Of a stretch of 46,766 nucleotides of DNA, positions 42,342 to 46,766 are shown in pieces; the stretch's first letter is position 1; each line of letters starts with the position of its first letter. A program made the translations under genes and the position numbers. This DNA is from Alphaproteobacteria bacterium (GTDB lineage: Bacteria > Pseudomonadota > Alphaproteobacteria > Kiloniellales > DSM-21159). Under the pieces are notes generated by a model. The model ran no database searches, was not told the origin of the DNA, and was given only the letters and a program-made list of their open reading frames with translations. The stretch spans positions 1-46,766 of the forward strand of contig JAUILQ010000045.1 in assembly GCA_030433005.1 (NCBI GenBank). Direction: 5' to 3'.

Positions 42342-43313
42342 TCAGGAAAGCGCGGCGGCGAAGGCGCCCGCCGCGGCGAGGCTGGCCGCCGCCGCGTCGA
42401 CCTCGGCCAGGAACAGCAGGTAGCCGTGCGGCAGGCCGCGCGCGACCGCCAGCTCGGAGCGGCCGCCGGCCGCGCGGACCCGCCAGTGCAGCGCCAGGCT
42501 GTCGTCGCGCAGCGGGTCGAGCTCGGCCGCGGCGACGAACAGCGGCGGCAGGGCCCCGAGGGCTTCTGCCGCCTCGACGCCGAGTGGGTCCAGGCGCGGG
42601 TCCTCGGCGTCCGCCGGCGCGCGCAGGTGGTTGCGGGTGAAGAAGGCCAGCTCGCGGGCGCCGAGCCCGAAGGCGCCGCCGGCGTAGAGTCGGCGCGAGG
42701 CCGAGTCCCGGAGGCCGTAGCTGCCGTAGAACAGCAGCGCGCCGGCGACGCTCTGCGCGGCCCGGACGGCCGGGGCCAGGCAGGTCGCCAGCGCCAGCCG
42801 GGCGCCCGAGGAGTCGCCGGCGAGGACGACACGGCCGGTCGCGAGACCGAACTCCCGATGACGCTCGGCGAGGTCCAGTACGGCCGCCTCGACCTCGTCG
42901 AAGGCGGCGGGGAAGGGGCGTTCCGGCCCCAGGGCGTAGTCGAGGCCGAGCACCGCCCGGCCCGTGGCCGCAGCCAGCTCGCGCATGACGCGGTCGTGGG
43001 TGTCGAGGTCGCCGAGCACGAAGCCGCCGCCGTGCAGGAACAGCGTGGCCGCTCCTCCGGCTTCCCCGTCGGGCCGGTAGAGGCGGGCCGGGATCTGCCG
43101 GCGCGGGCCGGGCAGGGCGAGGTCGCGGGTCTCGGCCATGACCGGGCCGCCGAGGTTCCAGGCGCGGCGGGCCGCCGCCGTCCGGGCGCGGGCCTGCTCG
43201 ACGCCCAGGGCGGCCAGGTCGCGCAGCCCCGGATCCGATGCGAGATAGCGCCGGCCCGCTTCGTAGACCTGCGGATCGAGCTGCAGCGCCGGCTCCCACG
43301 GGGCGTCAGGCAT
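42342..43313 (-). CDS. Alpha/beta hydrolase, HSL-type esterase
   Basis: The protein has 323 residues. It carries the hormone-sensitive-lipase-family oxyanion motif HGGG (94-97) and nucleophile elbow GDSSG (Ser168), with a probable acid Asp267 (ELDPLRDD) and His297 (LPHGYLLF). It is cytoplasmic, with no signal peptide. I chose the ATG nearest the conserved sequence (43313). Two further ATGs upstream (43326, 43339) lie in direct repeats and read only MPDADA before a stop. It follows the pyruvyl transferase family gene by 18 bp on the same strand and is convergent with the flavin monooxygenase. Substrate unknown: small acyl esters or lactones are typical for the family. Confidence 0.9.
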   Translation of the reverse strand: MPDAPWEPALQLDPQVYEAGRRYLASDPGLRDLAALGVEQARARTAAARRAWNLGGPVMAETRDLALPGPRRQIPARLYRPDGEAGGAATLFLHGGGFVLGDLDTHDRVMRELAAATGRAVLGLDYALGPERPFPAAFDEVEAAVLDLAERHREFGLATGRVVLAGDSSGARLALATCLAPAVRAAQSVAGALLFYGSYGLRDSASRRLYAGGAFGLGARELAFFTRNHLRAPADAEDPRLDPLGVEAAEALGALPPLFVAAAELDPLRDDSLALHWRVRAAGGRSELAVARGLPHGYLLFLAEVDAAAASLAAAGAFAAALS

Positions 43314-43339
43314 CGGCGTCAGGCATCGGCGTCAGGCAT
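43302..43339. repeat. Three 13-bp direct repeats at an intergenic junction
   Basis: The unit GGCGTCAGGCATC begins at 43302, 43315 and 43328 (the last unit ends differently). On the minus strand each copy supplies an ATG (43313, 43326, 43339), and each copy also contains TGA in another frame. It spans the stop of the pyruvyl transferase family gene and the start of the esterase gene. Confidence 0.95.
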
Positions 43340-44795
43340 GGCGGGCCAGCAGGTCCTCGATCAGCGGCGGCAGGGCGGGCAGGTGGCTGTCCCAGCGGCG
43401 CGGGCGCACCGGCAGCGGCAGGTCCGGGTGGTGCCGGCGCAGTTCGTCGGCGAAGGCGAGCCCCATCTCGCCCATGCGGCGGATCTCGCGCGCCGCGGTC
43501 CGCTCCGAGGCGACGGAAGCCGCCTCGTGCCACTCGGCCTCGCTGTCGAGCAGCGCCAGGATCTTGGCCTCCAGGTCGGCTTCGTCGGCCTGGAAGGCAC
43601 GCTGGCCCTGGCCGGACTCGTCGAACAGGTTGCGGATGCGCTCGTCCATCGACAGGCCGATGCCGGCGACGGCGCCGGGCATCGAAGTGACCAGGGCGTG
43701 GAAGCGCGAGGAGATCAGCACGCGGCAGAGCCGGAGCAGGGCCACCATGTCGCGCGGATGGCGCTCCTGCACGGCGAAGAGCGGCACCTTGCGGCCGAGC
43801 TTCGCCTCCAGGGCCTCGGCGACGTGGCCGCAGGCGCGCTCGTCGAGCCGCTCCATGCCGAAGATAACCGGGAACACGTCGCGGCCGCGGGCGTCGGCGG
43901 CGACGGCGCCGGCGATGGCGTCGATGTAGGCGCGGTACTTGGCGCGGCTCTCCGGCGAGTCGTGGTGGAACACGCCGGCGCCGTAGTGCAGCTCGGCGTG
44001 GGCGCCGGTCTCCTCCATCTCGCGGGCCTTGACCGGGTCGATGCGCGCCGGCCACCAGAAGGGATTGACCGGGGCGATGCCGATGACCGGCGCCGCGCCG
44101 TCCCAGCCGGCGGCGCGCAGCAGCGCCTCGGCGCGCGAGCGTGGCGAGGGGTCGAAGGTCCAGGCGGTGTCGGCGCCGCTCTCGACGCGCAGTCCCAGGT
44201 CTTCGAGCAGTTCGGCCGAGGCCTTGCTGCGCGAGATTACGAAGGCGTCGCGGCAGGTCTCGGCGACGAACTCGCGCAGGGCAGGGGTCATCTTGCCGGC
44301 GTCGGCGCCGTAGCCGATCGCCGGCTTGCCGGCGGCCGCGCCCAGGCCGAGCGCGCTGGCCATCAGCATGGTGAAGAGGTCGGCATGGCTCGACTTGAAC
44401 ATCGAGCCCTCGCAGGTGACGACGCCATGGTAGCCGCGGATCTTCTGGGCCATCAGCACCGGCATGTAGAGGTCGCCGAGCTCGAAGCCGACCTCGGGGA
44501 AGAGGTCCTGGGGCAGGTGCTCCTTGACCATCAGCAGGCCGGGCTCCAGCAGCTCGGGCCCGACGATCGCCTTGAACTGGCGGACCATCTCGCAGACCCG
44601 CACGTCGGCGCCGGTGTTGCCCGAGCCGTTGTAGCCGGCCAGGAACAGCCGCAGCGGCTGGCCGGGGCTCCAGCGCGCGCCCGGCGACTCGGCGATCGCC
44701 TCCATGAAGTCGAAGATGTGGTCGCGGATCACCGCCTCGGGGTCGCCGGCCAGCGACAGCTCCTGCAGCAGTTCCTCGATCGGGCGGTGTTCCAT
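43332..44795 (-). CDS. Polysaccharide pyruvyl transferase family protein
   Basis: The protein has 487 residues and starts at ATG 44795, 6 bp after a GAGG Shine-Dalgarno on the minus strand. The family's N-terminal motif LAGYNGSGNTGADVRVCEM (~52-70) opens a GT-B-like fold. GVVTCEGSMFKSSHADL and KPAIGYGADAGK follow, and the C-terminal CRVLISSRFHALVTSMP with GIGLSMDERI is the conserved donor-side block (SRFHA). CsaB-type members ketalise sugars with pyruvate from PEP, while other members have unrelated roles. Length is longer than simple CsaB proteins (~370) and includes an N-terminal extension of ~45 residues. It is transcribed with the esterase. There are no other polysaccharide genes nearby, so the acceptor is unknown. 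Confidence 0.82.
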   Translation of the reverse strand: MEHRPIEELLQELSLAGDPEAVIRDHIFDFMEAIAESPGARWSPGQPLRLFLAGYNGSGNTGADVRVCEMVRQFKAIVGPELLEPGLLMVKEHLPQDLFPEVGFELGDLYMPVLMAQKIRGYHGVVTCEGSMFKSSHADLFTMLMASALGLGAAAGKPAIGYGADAGKMTPALREFVAETCRDAFVISRSKASAELLEDLGLRVESGADTAWTFDPSPRSRAEALLRAAGWDGAAPVIGIAPVNPFWWPARIDPVKAREMEETGAHAELHYGAGVFHHDSPESRAKYRAYIDAIAGAVAADARGRDVFPVIFGMERLDERACGHVAEALEAKLGRKVPLFAVQERHPRDMVALLRLCRVLISSRFHALVTSMPGAVAGIGLSMDERIRNLFDESGQGQRAFQADEADLEAKILALLDSEAEWHEAASVASERTAAREIRRMGEMGLAFADELRRHHPDLPLPVRPRRWDSHLPALPPLIEDLLARHA

Positions 44796-45228
44796 CGTGG
44801 TCCTCGATCCCCTGCCTCTACGGCCCTCAGCCGTGGTCCTGATGCGTGCAGTCTAGCGAGCCGGGACGGCTGCCGACAGTTAAAGGCCTGTGAGAAAGCG
44901 GCCGGATGAGACTACGGCGGGCGAAGAGACGGCAGGTGAAGAGACGTCAGGCGAAGAGACGGGGGCAGGGGCCGCCGACGTCACCGACAGATCAAGCTGT
45001 CCGGATCGCGGAGCTGGTCGGTTGGCCGCTGTTCTTGCCTCGGTCCCGGAGGATGCCCGGGGCCGGAGCCGGTCCCTGGAGCGGCCTCACGCAGCGATTG
45101 GTGTTTCCGACGCGCCGGACTGTGCGTCCCTGGCTGCGGCAGCTTGACGCTCTTTGCGTGCCGATGTCAGGGTGATTCCCGATCTGAGTGTTTCGACCGG
45201 CCGATTCTCTCATAATGCGGAGTTTCCC
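44796..45228. other. 433-bp stretch without a supported gene
   Basis: This region lies between the divergent pyruvyl transferase family gene and the small peptide gene. It holds three 15-bp repeats (44920-44964) and TTGACG at 45144-45149, a possible -35 without a clear -10. CATAAT at 45211-45216 is a good -10 match but sits so close to the next ATG that it could only serve a nearly leaderless transcript. Open frames here (for example from GTG 44890) give low-complexity, Arg- or Glu/Thr-rich sequences without recognisable domains. Confidence 0.7.
44920..44964. repeat. Three 15-bp tandem repeats in the gene-poor stretch
   Basis: The consensus is GG(C/T)GAAGAGACG followed by a variable triplet, three times in a row. 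If translated from GTG 44890 it reads (A/S)GEET repeats, but no coding signal supports that frame. Confidence 0.9.
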
Positions 45229-45423
45229 ATGAGCGGCAAAGACCACGCGATCGACGACCTGGGCCTGGGCGGCGCCGAGGACGGCGCCAAGGGCAAAGTG
45301 ACCTGCGTGCCCAACGTCGCCTCCCTCGCGTACGCGCAGATCGAGGTCGAGGACCTGGACCTGCGCGCCGGCCCCGGCAAGAGCTGCTTGGTCTGCTCCA
45401 CCCTGTGCCGCTGCGCCCTCTAG
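45229..45423 (+). CDS. Small Cys-rich peptide, candidate RiPP-like precursor
   Basis: The peptide has 64 residues. ATG 45229 is preceded by GCGGAG with 6-bp spacing. The N-terminal ~50 residues are acidic (IDDLGLGGAEDG; QIEVEDLDLRAG) and leader-like. After a GPG (48-50) the last 14 residues are KSCLVCSTLCRCAL, with cysteines at 53, 56, 60 and 62 (CxxC-x3-CxC) plus Ser/Thr. Cys26 lies in the leader half. There is no signal peptide or TM segment. This leader/core layout resembles RiPP precursors, but no modifying enzyme is adjacent in the window. A small metal-binding or redox peptide is the main alternative. I do not recognise a named family. Confidence 0.6.
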   Translation: MSGKDHAIDDLGLGGAEDGAKGKVTCVPNVASLAYAQIEVEDLDLRAGPGKSCLVCSTLCRCAL

Positions 45424-45437
45424 AGTCGGAGTCGCGC

Positions 45438-45470
45438 GACCGGATTGAACGATCCGCTCGCGATCCGGTC
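45438..45470 (+). terminator. Inverted repeat downstream of the small peptide gene
   Basis: GACCGGAT (45438-45445) and ATCCGGTC (45463-45470) are perfect 8-bp arms around a 17-nt loop, beginning 15 bp after the stop codon. An alternative hairpin, CGGAT-TGAACG-ATCCG, sits inside it. With no U-tract, it could terminate or stabilise the peptide mRNA, or be an operator for the downstream gene. Confidence 0.35.
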
Positions 45471-45582
45471 TAGAGACCGAGGCCCGGAGAGCCGGCAGGT
45501 AGCTGCGACCCGTCGTCCGCGCGGCCAGCCGATGCCGCGTGTGGAAAGCAATGCGACTGACCGCGGGTCCGCTGAGCACCTG

Positions 45583-45606
45583 GGAGCCGCCCGGGAAGCG
45601 GCCTCC
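45583..45606 (+). promoter_or_regulatory. Possible hairpin in the yciB leader
   Basis: GGAGCCGC (45583-45590) can pair with GCGGCCTCC (45598-45606) with a single bulge around CCGGGAA, about 40 bp before the yciB start. The rest of 45471-45646 shows no clear promoter hexamers. Function is speculative. Confidence 0.2.
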
Positions 45607-45646
45607 GATTGTGCCGCGGCCCGGGAGCCACTAGCGTGCCGCCCCG

Positions 45647-46234
45647 ATGTCCCGACTTCGCCAGAGCCTGCTGTCGCAACCGGTGCTGCTCGAGCTCGGG
45701 CCGGCCGTCGTCTTCCTGATCGTCAATTTCGCCTGGAGCTTCCGGGCGGCGACCGCGGCGGTGATGCTGGCGACCCTGGCGGCCGTCGCGGTCGGCTGGT
45801 TCACCGCCCGAAAGGTGCCGCTGGTCGCGCTGGCGACCCTGTGCATCGTGCTCGGCCTCGGTGCTGCCGGCCTGCTGTTCGACGACGAGCGCTTCATCAA
45901 GATGAAGCCGACGATCGGCCGGGGCCTGTTCGCGCTGGCGCTGCTCGTCGGCCTGGCCTTCCGGCCGAGCTTCCTGGAGCGCGTCTTCGCCAACCAGCTG
46001 CAGCTGACACGGCGCGGCTGGCGCGTGCTGACCGCCGGCTGGATCGCCCTGGCGCTGTCGCTGGCGCTGCTCAACGAGATCGTCTGGCGCAGCCTCTCGA
46101 CCGACCGCTGGGTCGCCTTCGATTCCGTCGTCGGGCCAGCCTCGATCCTCGGCTACATCGCGATCACCCACTTGGTGGCGAAGCGCTGGTGGCACCGCGG
46201 GGCCGAGACGAACGGCGAAAATTCAGAGGCTTAG
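45647..46234 (+). CDS. yciB: Inner membrane-spanning protein YciB (IspZ family)
   Basis: The protein has 195 residues, normal family length. Family marks are LLELGPAVVFLIVNFAW near the N-terminus, FIKMKPTIGRGLFA in the middle and LLNEIVWRSLSTDRWVAFDS towards the C-terminus. About five membrane helices are visible. YciB is an inner membrane protein linked to cell-envelope integrity and septation in proteobacteria. ATG 45647 lacks a strong Shine-Dalgarno (only GGGAG 17 bp upstream), but the conserved N-terminus fits this start. It appears monocistronic and convergent with the dctM-like gene. It is housekeeping and marks the end of the accessory region. Confidence 0.92.
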   Translation: MSRLRQSLLSQPVLLELGPAVVFLIVNFAWSFRAATAAVMLATLAAVAVGWFTARKVPLVALATLCIVLGLGAAGLLFDDERFIKMKPTIGRGLFALALLVGLAFRPSFLERVFANQLQLTRRGWRVLTAGWIALALSLALLNEIVWRSLSTDRWVAFDSVVGPASILGYIAITHLVAKRWWHRGAETNGENSEA

Positions 46235-46272
46235 CTGCGCGCTCTCTGTCTCAAGATTGGCGCCGGAGCGAG

Positions 46273-46289
46273 GCCGGGGGAGCCCCGGC
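46273..46289 (+). terminator. GC-rich hairpin downstream of yciB
   Basis: GCCGGGG-GAG-CCCCGGC forms a perfect 7-bp stem with a 3-nt loop 38 bp after the yciB stop. There is no T-run after it, so intrinsic termination would be inefficient. Confidence 0.4.
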
Positions 46290-46332
46290 GTGACCGCGGG
46301 CCGAGATGGCGCCGATCCCGATCCAGAACGCG

Positions 46333-46348
46333 CATAATGTATATTATG
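46333..46348. promoter_or_regulatory. AT-rich perfect palindrome in a convergent intergenic region
   Basis: CATAAT-GTAT-ATTATG has perfect 6-bp arms and a 4-bp spacer, followed by GAAAATATTGG. It is the most A+T-rich spot in the window and looks like a dimeric repressor site (GntR/FCD-like size), but both flanking genes end here rather than start. Confidence 0.35.
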
Positions 46349-46427
46349 GAAAATATTGGGGCAATTGGTACGGCGAGCGAGCCTGCGGTGCCGGCGCTCG
46401 CGTCGCAAGCCGCCGTCGCCATGGTGC

Positions 46428-46443
46428 CGTCGCCCTGGCGACG
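46428..46443 (-). terminator. Hairpin just downstream of the dctM-like gene
   Basis: CGTCGCC-CT-GGCGACG gives perfect 7-bp arms around CT, 11 bp beyond the minus-strand stop of the dctM-like gene. GGCGACGCC is directly repeated beside it. There is no U-tract. Confidence 0.35.
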
Positions 46444-46454
46444 CCCTGGCGACG

Positions 46455-46766
46455 CTAGAACGGCACGCCCGGAATCCAGAGCGACAGCCCGGGGATCGTC
46501 AGGATCGCCAGCAGCACCAGCAGGTCGAGCAGCAGGAAGGCCGCGACGCCGCGGAAGATCTGCTCCAGCGTTATGCCCTCCGGCGTGCAGGCCCGGATGA
46601 CGAAGACGTTGAGCCCGATCGGCGGCGTGATCAGGCCGATCTCCAGCAGCTTGATCACGACGACGCCGAACCACACCAGGTCGAAGCCGTAGCCCTCGAC
46701 CAGCGGCACCATGAACGGCAGCGTCAGCACCAGGATGCCGATCGAGTCCAGGAACATGCCGATGAC
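46455..46766 (-). CDS. TRAP transporter large permease subunit (DctM-like), 5' partial
   Basis: Only the C-terminal ~103 residues are inside the window; the frame stays open to the right edge (VIGMFLDSIGILVLTLPFMVPLV...). The family signature MFLDSIGILVLTLPFMVPL, the following KLLEIGLITPPIGLNVFVI and a last hydrophobic helix (FLLLDLLVLLAILTIPGLSLW) match the end of DctM, the membrane permease of TRAP transporters that imports dicarboxylates and related acids with a periplasmic binding protein and DctQ. Partner genes would lie upstream, beyond the right edge. Confidence 0.9.
   Translation of the reverse strand, partial: VIGMFLDSIGILVLTLPFMVPLVEGYGFDLVWFGVVVIKLLEIGLITPPIGLNVFVIRACTPEGITLEQIFRGVAAFLLLDLLVLLAILTIPGLSLWIPGVPF

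Noticed and set aside
44890..45147. Possible 85-residue protein (GTG start) with GEET repeats
   Set aside because: There is no Shine-Dalgarno, no recognisable domain and low-complexity composition, and the repeats alone explain the open frame.
46337..46600. Plus-strand open frame antisense to the dctM-like gene
   Set aside because: It overlaps the strongly conserved DctM C-terminus on the other strand and encodes Arg/Pro/Ala-rich sequence.

Overview
The window is very GC-rich bacterial DNA (by eye well over 70% G+C) with tightly packed genes and GTG/ATG starts that overlap upstream stop codons. YciB, a TRAP-type DctM permease, a TolC-family outer membrane protein and the base composition suggest a high-GC alphaproteobacterium, perhaps Rhodospirillales-like. 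That placement is inference; no rRNA or other taxonomic marker is present.

Positions 2-39672 hold one long plus-strand block of eight co-directional genes, read here as a hybrid PUFA-synthase-like / PKS / NRPS gene cluster. It opens with the 3' part of a PfaC/OrfB-like secondary-lipid synthase subunit (chain-length-factor-like KS, AT, double hot-dog dehydratase). A PfaD-like enoyl reductase fused to a C-terminal ACP follows, then an 8-TM ZIP-like membrane protein and a MenD-like thiamine-diphosphate enzyme. Next come three megasynthases. Protein 1 (8758-22074) is KS-(AT excised)-cMT-KR-ACP-KS-AT-ACP-aminotransferase-C-A(Ser, interrupted by an FkbM-type methyltransferase)-PCP. Protein 2 (22071-31250) is C-PCP-C-A(Ser)-PCP-KS-AT-KR-carrier. 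Protein 3 (31247-38386) is TubC docking-C-A(Val-like)-PCP-E-C-PCP-TE. A GT1-family glycosyltransferase overlaps the end of protein 3.

Inferred logic: the lipid synthase (its PfaA-like partner should lie left of the window) makes a long acyl chain. Two PKS modules extend it, adding a C-methyl/hydroxyl and a beta-amino group. The NRPS modules add serine (probably O-methylated), an unknown residue X, serine, a ketide unit, a D-configured Val-like residue and an unknown residue Y. The TE releases the product, possibly by macrolactamisation onto the beta-amine, and the product may be glycosylated. Two C-PCP modules lack A domains and one KS module lacks its AT, so trans-loading is expected. No phosphopantetheinyl transferase, regulator or dedicated inner-membrane exporter is visible.

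Right of the cluster are a convergent TolC-family gene, a luciferase-like flavin monooxygenase with a strong RBS, and a minus-strand pair (polysaccharide pyruvyl transferase family protein, HSL-type esterase) joined by three 13-bp direct repeats. Then come a 433-bp gene-poor stretch, a small Cys-rich peptide gene that resembles a RiPP precursor, yciB, and the 3' end of a dctM-like gene running off the right edge. No tRNA, rRNA, CRISPR array or insertion sequence was recognised.
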